A stretch of 64,000 bases of DNA, taken from the NCBI GenBank assembly GCA_963677085.2, contig CAXXFH010000005.1, positions 124,001 through 188,000 on the forward strand. Direction: 5' to 3'. Each line of letters opens with the position of its first letter. Position 1 is the stretch's first letter. The notes beneath the pieces are model-generated. The model made no database searches, was not told the DNA's origin, and saw only the letters and a list, made by a program, of their open reading frames with translations. Shown here piece by piece: positions 52,297 through 61,511 of this stretch. The DNA is from G963677085 sp963677085 (GTDB lineage: Bacteria > Planctomycetota > Planctomycetia > Pirellulales > Thermoguttaceae). Position numbers and translations under genes: made by a program.

Positions 52297-52350
52297 GGTT
52301 CCTGACTGGGTGCGGTAGCACCGGTTTGGTTGGCGGTCCTGCCGCCCTTT
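52297..52350 (+). repeat. family-4 repeat, copy 2
   Basis: CTGGGTGCGGTAGCACCGG, TTTGGTTGGCGGTCCTGCCG and CCCT. It joins a truncated family-2 element on its left and touches the stop of the gene at 52353 on its right. Confidence 0.8.
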
Positions 52351-52352
52351 GC

Positions 52353-53096
52353 TTACTTCAGCGCGATCGTCCGGGCCAAGGGTTGCAGGACGTTTTCGAC
52401 AACGTGGTTTTCAATCACGTCGTGACATACCTCGTGGAGCTGATCAAGCGTGTCGAGAAACGTGCAATCAGGTCGCAGGCTGCCGTATTGCCGTGCCGTC
52501 ACGTAGACGCTCAGTTGTTCGTCGGGGAACTCACCGGTGCGAACCTGATAGGCGTTTGTCCGCGTTTCTACGCTCACGCGGAATTGAAGTCGGCACTCGT
52601 CGTCCAGGGCCACCGTCAACGAGGGCTCGTTGTTGATTACCGTAGAGCCGGGCAGCTCGGTCATGCGTTCCAACGCAGGGCTCAAGCCCAGAGCTTCGGT
52701 CACGATTTGGTTGTGATTGCCGCGGTAGGTGAAGTCGAAGCCGAACAGCAGATCGAGGGCTTCGCAGTCCAAAGGGCTCACCGACAGCATGTAGGGAGCA
52801 ATCTCCAAAATCAGCCGGTGCTGCTCGATTGCCGCCTCGACCGAATCGGGATTCACGTAGCCGGAGCACACCCGGCGCGGTTCGATCGTACACCAGCGAT
52901 AGCAACCACGGTCTTTGTCTTCTTCAAGGACGAAATCCCCCCGTTCGCGGCAGTAGAAATTCCTCATCGAGGGGTAGGTTTTCTGGACGCGGTCGAAAAA
53001 ATGTAACACGGTCTCCCGGTTGGCCGGAAGTTCCATTTCCGTGCCGAGATTCATGTTGACGTAGCAGTCGTCGCACAAAGTGCTATAGCGATTCAT
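52353..53096 (-). CDS. conserved-looking hypothetical protein with N-terminal CxxC
   Basis: A 247-residue soluble protein without a signal sequence. The N-terminus has CDDCYVN, a CxxC that could bind zinc. The rest is acidic with predicted alpha/beta content and few low-complexity segments (PANRETVLHFFDRVQKTYP, FDFTYRGNHNQIVTEAL, RFRVSVETRTNAYQVR). I recognise no family. It is unlinked to its neighbours in function. A clear ATG at 53096 is used, with GAAAT-type but no strong Shine-Dalgarno upstream. Confidence 0.6.
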   Translation of the reverse strand: MNRYSTLCDDCYVNMNLGTEMELPANRETVLHFFDRVQKTYPSMRNFYCRERGDFVLEEDKDRGCYRWCTIEPRRVCSGYVNPDSVEAAIEQHRLILEIAPYMLSVSPLDCEALDLLFGFDFTYRGNHNQIVTEALGLSPALERMTELPGSTVINNEPSLTVALDDECRLQFRVSVETRTNAYQVRTGEFPDEQLSVYVTARQYGSLRPDCTFLDTLDQLHEVCHDVIENHVVENVLQPLARTIALK

Positions 53097-53431
53097 GCAA
53101 GAAATCCTTGCGTTGGAATCCGTTGCTGCGGTATCCGGTGACCAGCAGAATTAGCAAACGGAAGAGCAGTTAGGTCAGTCCGCGACGATTGGTGGAAAAT
53201 ACCGTTTTTTCGGAGGGTCGCTTTCCTCTGGCGCCTTCCGAAACGGCGCTCCGCAGGTTGCCCGGTTTCGTGCTGCCCTCGCCGTGGATTGAATCTGAAA
53301 CCGCGACCTGGTAAAAGCGAGAAACTATGCCACCGGTTGCATTTAGGCCTTTCTCAGTATATGACTTCATACGGCGAACTGTCAAAGCCCCTCGCCCACC
53401 CGCGACGGGTTTCCTGTGGATTCTTAGAACC

Positions 53432-53530
53432 AACTGACAAAATGACTTGCCGATTTGCCGGGCCGTGCTTTGCCACGTTCCTCCGGTTCCGCCTCGATTA
53501 AGAGTAAGTTGTTTTTTGGCCTGTGCTTAG
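53432..53530 (-). repeat. family-1 palindromic repeat, copy E
   Basis: The most divergent copy. ACTTGCCGATTTGCCGGGCC, GTGCTTTGCCACG and AAGTTGTTTTTTGGCC keep the order of copies B and C. It lies between the genes at 52353 and 53657 and does not touch a stop codon. Confidence 0.65.
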
Positions 53531-53656
53531 GGTCTTACTCTGCAACACGCGTACAACCGGAGTGGCTGTTAACGACCGGCAGGGGCGGGGCCGTTAATGG
53601 ACGCTTGTCTATTCATGGAATGGTCGGCTTGGGCCAAACGCCTTGGAACCATAGTT

Positions 53657-54196
53657 ATGACGAACGAATCCCCCCCCGATGTTCTGGTCGCCTTCGAAAC
53701 CCAGCTTGGATGGATGGCTTTGGTGGGGCGTGGCAGCGTGGTGCGGCAACTTACGTTCGGCCATAGCAGCCGCGAGGCGGCGGTCGATGCACTCGATGTC
53801 GAATTGGCCGCCAACGCCCAAGAGGGCGTATGGAATCTGCCACTGTGCCAACGGCTGGCCGACTATGCGCAAGGTCGCGAGGTCGATTTTGCCGATGTAC
53901 CGATTGACGAGGCGGGGCTCTCGCCATTCGTCCGGCGCGTGTTGTCTAGCTGCCGCGCTATTGCCTATGGCCAAACCCGGTCGTATGGACAACTTGCCGC
54001 TGCCGCAGGTTCGCCAGCAGCGGCACGAGCCGTGGGCAACTGCATGGCTGCCAATCGGTTTCCTCTGATTGTGCCGTGTCATCGGGTGGTAGGAGCCGAT
54101 GGACGTTTGGGGGCCTTTTCGGCCCCGGGGGGGATCGTGATGAAAAAGCGGCTACTGAGCATGGAACGTGCCTCTGCCGGTTGTGTTGCCCGATGA
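53657..54196 (+). CDS. ogt: methylated-DNA-[protein]-cysteine S-methyltransferase
   Basis: A 179-residue suicidal DNA-repair enzyme that takes alkyl groups from O6-alkylguanine. The start at 53657 is chosen by homology length; 53597 is an in-frame alternative. The N-terminal ribonuclease-H-like half is weakly conserved. The active-site half is clear: YGQTRSYGQLAAAAGSPAAARAVGNCMAANRFPLIVPCHRVVGADGRLG, with the acceptor Cys in PCHRVV. The helix-turn-helix and Asn hinge are present. It stands alone with no ada regulator. Confidence 0.9.
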   Translation: MTNESPPDVLVAFETQLGWMALVGRGSVVRQLTFGHSSREAAVDALDVELAANAQEGVWNLPLCQRLADYAQGREVDFADVPIDEAGLSPFVRRVLSSCRAIAYGQTRSYGQLAAAAGSPAAARAVGNCMAANRFPLIVPCHRVVGADGRLGAFSAPGGIVMKKRLLSMERASAGCVAR

Positions 54197-54693
54197 GCAA
54201 CGTTCGTTTGACCTTTGGTGCCTGGGCGAGATGTCTTCGGCGTGTCGGTGTCAGGAATGTCCGATGTGATCCCACCCTTGAGAGGTAGGGAACGGCCGAG
54301 GCTGCGAGGCGGTGGAATAATCGGGACAGACATACTCGCGGGAGAGATATTCGTCGGGTTATTTTGGCAACTGGCCGGGAGTTGCCGTTGTGTCCTCGAG
54401 TGCTACGAAGAAAACGCGATTCGATGGGAATTTCGAGCCTCGCCGGTGCTTATTGATACCTGCATTAATAACGATCGCTTCGGAAAGCCGAACGCCTGGA
54501 AATCCAGGCTCCCGTTGGTCGCCTTCCGCTCTTTGGCTATGCAGACCTCAATAGTACCCGTGCATCACAGGCTGAATTGGGCTAGAATTCAACTGGCAGT
54601 TCGACCAAAATAGCATCGAAATCAGTAACACGGCCGGGCGGGGTTCTCCCTTCCCAATGGGGTTTTACTCCAGGGCGACGAGGAGTCTAGTCT
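54197..54693. other. intergenic with a family-2 repeat
   Basis: About 500 bases. A frame at 54215-54613 reads across the repeat and is not a credible gene. AGGAG at 54681 serves the small gene at 54694. Confidence 0.5.
54450..54553 (+). repeat. family-2 repeat, copy 4
   Basis: TATTGATACCTGCATTAATA opens it. The central hairpin CCTGGAAATCCAGG and TTGGTCGCCTTCCGC follow, and it ends TATGCAGACCTCAATAG. It is the same orientation as copy 1 and nearly the same length. Confidence 0.85.
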
Positions 54694-54876
54694 GTGGAAA
54701 CCGACTCGTGGGATATCGAGCGCCGCAGTGACGGAGCAGTGTTGGTGCGCGTTCATTCTTGCGACCGTACTGGTCGTCAGCTACCTGATGCCGTGTTCAC
54801 GTTTCGGGCAGGCGATCCCCAATACAGCTACTGGGAACAGAAGCTCAAAGAGCGAACGAGCCAGCAGCAACAGTAG
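54694..54876 (+). CDS. small hypothetical protein
   Basis: A 60-residue protein with a GTG start and AGGAG eight bases upstream. Its first ~48 residues look like a folded protein (WDIERRSDGAVLVRVHSCD, FTFRAGDPQYSYWEQKLKE), and it ends in a glutamine run. The coding character and ribosome binding site support it as real. I do not recognise a family. It is a lone short gene between repeats. Confidence 0.5.
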   Translation: METDSWDIERRSDGAVLVRVHSCDRTGRQLPDAVFTFRAGDPQYSYWEQKLKERTSQQQQ

Positions 54877-55196
54877 TGCTGCGGCTAACGTGGCTATTCT
54901 CGCACCGATTCTTTTGTGGCACCGCTTGCCACGGTAGCGCGCTTCGCGAGTCGCTTCCGTTCGGCAGGGAACGTTGGACATTTGCTATTGAGTGCCCTAC
55001 AATCGCGGCTGCGTGATCGCAAGTTGTCATGCCTCGCCTAACGTCCCTCCGTCTTTCTTCCCGCAGTTATTGACCCGTGCATATTGAATGAACGGAGGGC
55101 GACCATCGGAAGCCCGGTTTCACGGTGTTTGGTCTTGGCCAACCGTTCAATGAATAGGCAAACATCAATAGTTCCTCTCGGTTTGGAGTTTCCACG
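54877..55196. other. intergenic with a family-2 repeat
   Basis: It contains the divergent family-2 copy at 55068-55175 directly before the beta-helix gene. Nothing else is recognised. Confidence 0.5.
55068..55175. repeat. family-2 repeat, copy 5 (divergent)
   Basis: TTATTGACCCGTGCATATTG and AATGAACG pair with CGTTCAATGAATAGG and CAAACATCAATAG, so both ends are long inverted arms. The core GCGACCATCGGAAGCCCGG differs from other copies. It lies 22 bases before the start of the beta-helix gene. Confidence 0.65.
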
Positions 55197-57491
55197 ATGA
55201 AGGTGTCTTCTGGTTTGTTAAGGTTTGTGCTCCTTTCTTCGACAAGCCTTTTCGCTTTGGCTTTTCTGGGAGTTGACGTATGGCCTACGAGTACACGCAG
55301 CACGGCCCAGGCCGAAGACGCTAAACAACCTGTTCGGCTCTATGTGGCAACCGACGGAAACGACACTTGGTCGGGAATGCTGCCGGAATCAAACGCGGAA
55401 AAGACCGATGGGCCGTTTGCCACGTTTAACCGTGCACGTGATGAAGTACGACAGCGCAAAGCCTCGTCGATGCCCGAGGGTGGTTTCGTCGTGTCGGTTC
55501 GCGGTGGGATGTACTACTTGCCCGAGACGTTCCAACTCGATAAGCAAGACAGCGGTACGAACGAAGCTCCCGTTGTCTACCAGGCTTATGAGAAAGAGAA
55601 GCCGGTGTTGATCGGTGGACGGCCGGTTCGAGACTTCAAGCCGTATAAGGGCAAGATTCTCCAGGCAGATCTGGCCTCGCAAGGGTTGAAGGATCTACCG
55701 TTTACCAAGCAGTTGTTCTGCGAGGGCAAACGCCAAATCCTCGCCCGCTATCCCAACTTCGATCCGTCGAACCCGTACGCCGGCGGTTGGGCTTACGCCG
55801 ACGGTGATCCGATCCCGATGTATAAAAACATTCCGGACGAGAGCAAGCAGTTGATGACCATCAAGGCCGAGGACCTGCACGATTGGTCGCGCCCGACCGA
55901 TGGCTGGGTCTTCGTTTTCCCTCGCTACAACTGGTGGAACAACTGGTTGCCGATCGAGTCGTTGAATCGCGAGACTCGGGAAGTCCATCTCTCCAAGCCG
56001 GGCTCATATCCCATTCGGCCCGGCGACAGATACTATGTCTACAACCTGTTCGAGGAACTCGATGCGCCAGGCGAGTGGTACATCGACCGCGAAAAACACA
56101 TCCTCTACTTCTGGCCGCCGGAAAAAGGTTTTCAGGGCGAGGTCGTGGTGCCGACGCTGGCGAAAATCGTGCAATGTACGCAACTCGAACACGTAGCACT
56201 ACGCGGACTTACGACTGAATGCTGTGAGAGCGATGCCGTGCAGTTGCGAGATTGTACCGATTGTCGAGTGCTTGCTTGCACGATTCGCAACTCGCAAGGC
56301 TCGGGGGTGGGCATTTTCGGCGGAGCACGATGCGGTGCCGCGGGATGTGATATCTACGAAGTCGGCAGCAATGGTGTTTCTTTGCACGGAGGCCAACGCG
56401 ATAGCCTCACGCCTGCCCAACACTTTGCCGAGAACTGCTACATTCACCACACGGGCGTGTACTACAAGCAGGGCGTAGGTGTCGTTTTGGGAGGCGTTGG
56501 CAATCGGGCGTCGCGCAACTACATCCACGACTGCCCTCGGTTTGCGGTTATGTATGGAGGTAACGACCAAATTGTCGAACTGAACCACATGCGGCACTTG
56601 AACTTGGAAACTTGCGATACAGGCGCTACGTATAGCGGCGGCCGCGATTGGATTTCGCCACGCGGTTCGGTGCTTCGTTATAACTATATCCACGACGTGT
56701 TCGGTTTCGGCAAACAGCATCACCATACGGGGCCCTGGATCACGCCGCATTACTGTTGGGGTATCTACCTCGACGACAATTCGGCCGAGGTGAAGGTCTA
56801 CGGCAATATCGTGGTCCGAGCGCTGCGCGGTTTGCTTCACTTCCATTGTGCTCGCGATAATCAGGTGGAAAACAACATCTTCGTCGACGGCATGCTTCAG
56901 CAGATCGAGATGAATGGCTGGAACGACTATTCGAAGTGGATCGACCGCATGGGGCCCAACTACGAAAAATACTCGAAGTTGCCTGCTTGGCAGAAGTACG
57001 AGGGTTTGATGCGAGGCGGACATCCCCAAGAAGCCATTCCGATGGGTGGCAACCGAATTCATCGCAACATCATCTATTACTCGTCGCCCGAGGCTAAACT
57101 GTACAGATATCGAAGCGGGGCCACGAAGTTTCTCAAGGACTTCGAGTGCGACGATAATGTCATTTGGCACAAAGATGCTCCGCTGTTGATCGAAGGTCTG
57201 AAAGACGTGCCACCGGAGAAGCAGTGGGAGACGTGGCGTGAAATGGGTTTCGACCGCAACTCGCTAGTGGCCGATCCGCTGTTTGTCGACCCGGCCAACG
57301 ACGACTACCGCCTGCGGCCCGAGTCGCCTGCGTTCAAACTGGGATTCAAGCCGATTCCTGTCGAGAAGATTGGCCCCTACGAGTCGCCCGATCGGGCAAG
57401 CTGGCCCATCGTCGACGCCCCTGGGGCCCGCGAGGCAGGATTCCGCCGAGCAACCGTTGAACTGCACGCGCGGCAGATCGATCCCGAGTGA
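55197..57491 (+). CDS. secreted right-handed beta-helix protein, probable glycan-active enzyme
   Basis: A 764-residue exported protein. A signal peptide (~1-40) ends near STAQA. After a conserved opening (RLYVATDGNDTWSGMLPE, DGPFATFNRARDEVR) there is a beta-sandwich-like part (VSVRGGMYYLPETFQLDKQDSG) and then a parallel beta-helix with repeated N-x-x-H/D rungs (SNGVSLHGG, SRNYIHDC, LRYNYIHDVFG, ENNIFVDG). The layout matches GH141/GH120-like and related pectin- or xylan-side-chain enzymes. I cannot choose between these. It is not clustered with the 9-25 kb locus but may serve the same diet. Confidence 0.75.
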   Translation: MKVSSGLLRFVLLSSTSLFALAFLGVDVWPTSTRSTAQAEDAKQPVRLYVATDGNDTWSGMLPESNAEKTDGPFATFNRARDEVRQRKASSMPEGGFVVSVRGGMYYLPETFQLDKQDSGTNEAPVVYQAYEKEKPVLIGGRPVRDFKPYKGKILQADLASQGLKDLPFTKQLFCEGKRQILARYPNFDPSNPYAGGWAYADGDPIPMYKNIPDESKQLMTIKAEDLHDWSRPTDGWVFVFPRYNWWNNWLPIESLNRETREVHLSKPGSYPIRPGDRYYVYNLFEELDAPGEWYIDREKHILYFWPPEKGFQGEVVVPTLAKIVQCTQLEHVALRGLTTECCESDAVQLRDCTDCRVLACTIRNSQGSGVGIFGGARCGAAGCDIYEVGSNGVSLHGGQRDSLTPAQHFAENCYIHHTGVYYKQGVGVVLGGVGNRASRNYIHDCPRFAVMYGGNDQIVELNHMRHLNLETCDTGATYSGGRDWISPRGSVLRYNYIHDVFGFGKQHHHTGPWITPHYCWGIYLDDNSAEVKVYGNIVVRALRGLLHFHCARDNQVENNIFVDGMLQQIEMNGWNDYSKWIDRMGPNYEKYSKLPAWQKYEGLMRGGHPQEAIPMGGNRIHRNIIYYSSPEAKLYRYRSGATKFLKDFECDDNVIWHKDAPLLIEGLKDVPPEKQWETWREMGFDRNSLVADPLFVDPANDDYRLRPESPAFKLGFKPIPVEKIGPYESPDRASWPIVDAPGAREAGFRRATVELHARQIDPE

Positions 57492-57853
57492 TTCTTGTGA
57501 GCGAATTGCCGCAAGAAACACAAAAACGCACGAAAAGATATATACGTTGAGCAACGCTCAGCAGGTCGTGTTTTGTAACACTTCAGCCAGATGGCCGATA
57601 GTCCACCCACGGTTTTCGGCTTTTTTTGATCGCGAAAGGGCGAAAACGCGAAGGAAGAGCGAAGTAATCGTAGTTTCACCTTTTTTCGCGATTTCGCCCT
57701 TTCGTATCTTCGCGACTCTTTTTGAAGTCGTTGTAGTTCCTTTCTTTCCGCACACTCTTCATTTGGCTGAAGTGTCACCGTGTTTTTATGTGGCCGTGTG
57801 TACAGGAGTCGTCGACTTCCAAAACGAAATCCAACAAGCTGTCTTTCGGCCAG
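57492..57853. other. converging-gene spacer
   Basis: It lies between the stops of the beta-helix and RtcA genes. It holds the family-5 palindrome at 57631-57706, which could stop transcription from both sides. No gene is recognised. Confidence 0.5.
57631..57706. repeat. family-5 palindrome, copy 2
   Basis: Left arm CGCGAAAGGGCGAAAACGCG (57631-57650) and right arm TTTCGCGATTTCGCCCTTTC (57684-57703) pair almost fully. A related element lies at 16042-16123. Confidence 0.75.
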
Positions 57854-58903
57854 TCACAAGAGTGAGCCACCGATCTCAACACGCCGGACATGCGGGCCGC
57901 ACTCTTCGATTGCCACGCGGATATCGAGAAACCGTTGTAGCACCTCGATGTGTGTCAGCGCGTGTTGCGATAGCGGAAGGGTGTGGAAAACACTCCGTTT
58001 TCCTTGGCATGCGGCCAGTCCTAGCGGCAAGAGGAGTTGGTCGGCGAGATGCTCGCCAACCGGTACCTCGGCGTGGAGGTATTGTTGGACTTCGCGCAAA
58101 ACGTTGGCGGCCACGGTCTCGGCTTTCACTCCCTTCTGGCCGAATCCGGTGAAGACTTCGGTGAGTCGCTCCGATTCGACTTCAATCATCACAACATTGC
58201 CCGGGCCGGCCGAGTCGCGGATTTCTTCGACGGCGAACGACACGTCGCCGTGGTCCAATTTTTCGGCGATGGTGCGGCACTCGCGCTCGGCAATGTGGCG
58301 TGGCAGATTGGCAACCAGCGCACGCACTCGAATGGTGCGGATCCTTCCACGTTCGGACGACTCCAAAGGTCCGAGATCTGCCGCGGGAGAAACGCGGACG
58401 GTGATCTGTCCACCGCCGGCCGGATAGAAACCGGGCCGGTCGAGCGTGGTGTTGACTATCGGCCCGAGTTCGGCCAGCAGCGGAAGATAGGTTTTTGCGA
58501 GAAAATCGAACGGAGGAGCCAGCGGATTATGGGTTCCGCCGCGAAGCACTAGCAGCGATGTGTCTTCGGCGGTGAGCAGCGCTGGCAACACCGTTTGCAG
58601 CACCAAGCTTGTGCTGCCGGCCGTGCCTACGTCGAACCGATACTCGCCGGGTTGTATCTGGTTTGGTCGAAATGTGAGCGACCGGGACCCCAACGCGGCG
58701 CCTTCGACCTGGGCGGCGCCCACGGCAGCGGCAGCTTTGACGGCCGTGAGATGTTGTTGCCGTAAACCGGGTTTCTTGCGCCCGGCGCGAATGTTGTCGA
58801 GCACTACCGGCTTGCCCGTCACGAGCGAAAGGGCAAGCGACGAACGTACAATCTGGCCGCCGCCCTCGCCGAAGGAACCATCGAGATGAACGTCGTTTGC
58901 CAT
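57854..58903 (-). CDS. rtcA: RNA 3'-terminal phosphate cyclase
   Basis: A 349-residue enzyme that converts RNA 3'-phosphate to a 2',3'-cyclic phosphate using ATP. The family motifs are LDGSFGEGGGQIVRSSLALS at the N-terminus, AGRKKPGLRQQHLTAV, FDVGTAGSTSLVLQTVLPAL, GGGTHNPLAPP-like RGGTHNPLAPPFDFL, RPGFYPAGGG and the C-terminal active-site histidine in LSQHALTHIEVLQRF. Length is typical (about 340). RtcB or the RtcR regulator is often adjacent in other bacteria, but neither is seen here. Confidence 0.95.
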   Translation of the reverse strand: MANDVHLDGSFGEGGGQIVRSSLALSLVTGKPVVLDNIRAGRKKPGLRQQHLTAVKAAAAVGAAQVEGAALGSRSLTFRPNQIQPGEYRFDVGTAGSTSLVLQTVLPALLTAEDTSLLVLRGGTHNPLAPPFDFLAKTYLPLLAELGPIVNTTLDRPGFYPAGGGQITVRVSPAADLGPLESSERGRIRTIRVRALVANLPRHIAERECRTIAEKLDHGDVSFAVEEIRDSAGPGNVVMIEVESERLTEVFTGFGQKGVKAETVAANVLREVQQYLHAEVPVGEHLADQLLLPLGLAACQGKRSVFHTLPLSQHALTHIEVLQRFLDIRVAIEECGPHVRRVEIGGSLL

Positions 58904-59125
58904 GGTTTTTTGAGCGTAGCCGGTTAGAGATTGCCTGCATCTTCGTTGAAGACGGTGAGACGGTCAAGCAGGTTCGCGCGAGAAGGCAAACTGTCTTGAC
59001 AAGGGTGTCGCCAGGCACGACGCTATTGGTTGCGGTAAACGACGGGGCGTTTGTACTGTTCGGCCAGTGTTGACGGCCGTACTTGGACCTTTGTCGGCAC
59101 TACTACCTTCTTGCGGGAAACACGA

Positions 59126-60598
59126 ATGTCAGGACTTTCGGCACGCTATCGCCTACCACTGGCGCTGTTGACGGATTTATACCAACTCACCATGGCCCAT
59201 GGCTATTGGAAGAGCGGAATGCCGGATCGGGAGGCCGTGTTTCATTTGTTCTTCCGAAATCATCCGTTTCAGGGTGGCTACACGATTGCCGCAGGTTTGG
59301 GGGCCGTTGTCGAGTACCTGCGCGAGTTTCGTTTTGACGAGGCAGATCTCGCGTATCTGGCTGAACTGAGAGGAAACGATGGGCAACCACTTTTTGCCAC
59401 CGGATTTGTCGATTCTCTGGCAGAATTGAAGTTGTGCTGCGACATCGACGCCGTGCCCGAGGGCACGGTGGTGTTTCCCTACGAACCGTTGGTGCGTGTG
59501 CGGGGACCGCTAATTCAAGCCCAGATTCTTGAAACGGCCCTGCTGAACCTGATCAATTTTCCGACGCTCGTGGCCACCAAGGCTGCCCGCGTTGTTGGTG
59601 CCGCGTGTGGCGACCCGGTGTTGGAGTTTGGCCTGCGGCGAGCGCAAGGCATCGACGGGGCGCTGACTGCCAGCCGCGCGGCCTACCTGGGCGGTTGTGC
59701 GGCCACGTCCAATGTTTTGGCCGGTCGGCTTTTCGGGATTCCTGTAAAAGGAACACACGCTCACAGTTGGGTGATGTGTTTCGACGACGAGTTGGAGGCC
59801 TTTCGGACCTACGCCGAAGTGATGCCCAACAATTGTGTCTTTCTGGTAGATACCTACGACACGCTCGAAGGTGTGCGCCAAGCGATCGAGGTAGGCCGTT
59901 GGCTACGGCAACAGGGGCACGAGATGGTGGGGATCCGGCTCGACTCGGGCGATTTGGCCTATTTGAGCATCGAAGCACGAAAACTCCTCGACACGGCAGG
60001 CTTCAGCGGCGTCGCCATTGTGGCTTCCAACGATCTCGACGAGCACCTGATTACGGCGCTTAAGGACCAGGGAGCGACGATCGGTGTGTGGGGTGTGGGA
60101 ACGAAGTTGGTTACGGCCTACGACCAGCCGGCCTTGGGTGGCGTATACAAGCTTTCGGCGATTCGCGATCCCGACGGTGTCTGGCAGAATCGGGTGAAGT
60201 TGTCGGAACAAGTGGGCAAGATTTCAAACCCTGGAATCCTGCAAGTGCGCCGTTATTACGACGATCACCAAGCCCGGGGTGATATGATTGTCGACGAGCA
60301 ATGCGCACCGAAGGGTGAATGCGCGATGGTGGATCCGTTCGACTCTACGCGGCAGAAGAAGTTTGCGGCCGACACACGGTACAGCGAATTGCTGGTCCCT
60401 GTTTTTCGTCAAGGAGAATGCATTTACCGGGTGCCGTCGCTTGAGGAATCTCGCCAGCGCACACAAGAACAATTGGCCATGTTTCACGGCGGCGTAAAAC
60501 GCCTCGTCAACCCCCACGCCTATCCCGTTGGTTTGGAGGAACAACTTTTCGAACAAAAAACAGAACTGCTCCGTAGGGCCCGGACGGGTATTGGCTGA
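59126..60598 (+). CDS. pncB: nicotinate phosphoribosyltransferase
   Basis: A 490-residue cytoplasmic enzyme of NAD salvage that makes nicotinate mononucleotide from nicotinate, PRPP and ATP. The start at 59126 (MSGLSARYRLPLALLTDLYQ) matches the family opening. Characteristic segments are TDLYQLTMAHGYW, VFHLFFRNHPFQGGYTIAAGL, TLVATKAARV, EFGLRRAQGIDGALTASRAAYLGG, GTHAHSWVMCF, LVDTYDT, IRLDSGDLAYLS and the GVGTKLVTAYDQPALGGVYKL phosphate-binding part. The length fits the longer class. The NUDIX gene follows on the same strand, 214 bases later. Confidence 0.95.
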   Translation: MSGLSARYRLPLALLTDLYQLTMAHGYWKSGMPDREAVFHLFFRNHPFQGGYTIAAGLGAVVEYLREFRFDEADLAYLAELRGNDGQPLFATGFVDSLAELKLCCDIDAVPEGTVVFPYEPLVRVRGPLIQAQILETALLNLINFPTLVATKAARVVGAACGDPVLEFGLRRAQGIDGALTASRAAYLGGCAATSNVLAGRLFGIPVKGTHAHSWVMCFDDELEAFRTYAEVMPNNCVFLVDTYDTLEGVRQAIEVGRWLRQQGHEMVGIRLDSGDLAYLSIEARKLLDTAGFSGVAIVASNDLDEHLITALKDQGATIGVWGVGTKLVTAYDQPALGGVYKLSAIRDPDGVWQNRVKLSEQVGKISNPGILQVRRYYDDHQARGDMIVDEQCAPKGECAMVDPFDSTRQKKFAADTRYSELLVPVFRQGECIYRVPSLEESRQRTQEQLAMFHGGVKRLVNPHAYPVGLEEQLFEQKTELLRRARTGIG

Positions 60599-60812
60599 GG
60601 TGTGTTTTCGTTGTGTAAACGTCTGACGCGTGGAAAGGTAAGAGACAGGAGTAGGTTGCAATAGAAAGGTAGATTTTACTTTATCGCAAGAGTTTGCCCT
60701 CTGGCGTAGAGAATGTTGGCCGAATCGGTTACAATAGACGATTCTCGTCGCGTTTGTGCGTCACACCAGTGGGCACGCATGGCGAGCCGATGTTTCGCTA
60801 GGAGAGACCAAC

Positions 60813-61355
60813 ATGAGTAGTAATAATAGCCCGAAAGTCCTTGGTGAGGGGCAGTACCTACGGTTGGTCGCAGCTGATGGCTGGGAGTGGGCGGAACGCC
60901 ACAATTGCACCAATGCAGTGATCGTGGTTCCGATTACCCGAGCAGGCGAACTGGTGCTCATCGAACAGTATCGTATTCCGCTTGGGCGCGACGTTCTCGG
61001 GTTACCCGCCGGGTTGGTGGGCGACGAAGACGATGGCGACGAAGCCCCGTTGATGGCCGCACGCCGTGAATTGCACGAGGAGACGGGCTTCGAGGCAACG
61101 CAGTGGCGCCGCGTGCTCGCCGGGCCGAGTTCGCCCGGGCTAACTGACGAATCGTTCGAGCTCTACGTGGCCACCGGTGCGCAAAAGACGGGACCTGGTG
61201 GAGGCGACGAAAGCGAACAAATCCGCGTTCACGTGATTCCGCTTGGGGAGGTCGAACCTTGGCTCGCCAGCATTCAGCGGCGTGGCATAGTCATCGACCC
61301 GAAGGTCTATCTGGCCCTGTACTTTGCCGAACGCCATTTGGCGGGACAGCGATAG
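60813..61355 (+). CDS. NUDIX hydrolase, probable ADP-ribose or nucleotide-sugar pyrophosphatase
   Basis: A 180-residue protein. The start at 60813 is preferred because AGGAG stands eight bases upstream. The NUDIX box is recognisable but has a longer acidic loop: GLVGDEDDGDEAPLMAARRELHEETGFE, with REL and EETG. The N-terminal VLIEQYRIPLGRDVLGLPAG is typical of ADP-ribose pyrophosphatases. Its place after pncB suggests clearing ADP-ribose or recycling NAD breakdown products. The exact substrate is not known. Confidence 0.85.
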   Translation: MSSNNSPKVLGEGQYLRLVAADGWEWAERHNCTNAVIVVPITRAGELVLIEQYRIPLGRDVLGLPAGLVGDEDDGDEAPLMAARRELHEETGFEATQWRRVLAGPSSPGLTDESFELYVATGAQKTGPGGGDESEQIRVHVIPLGEVEPWLASIQRRGIVIDPKVYLALYFAERHLAGQR

Positions 61356-61511
61356 CGTGGGGTTATCTTACCACAGCTGAAGCAAGGGCGCAGGCAAGCT
61401 GCCCTTGGCACCGTCAATCCAGCGAATGCCCATCAATCTAGCCAGTGGCAGAGCAGGAAGTGGCCTGCCGCGCCGAGCGTCGCGTGGAAGGTTGTGGCGT
61501 TGACTTGGACC

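Noticed and set aside
54215..54613. 132-codon frame before the small gene at 54694
   Set aside because: It reads across a family-2 repeat and has no ribosome binding site or motif.
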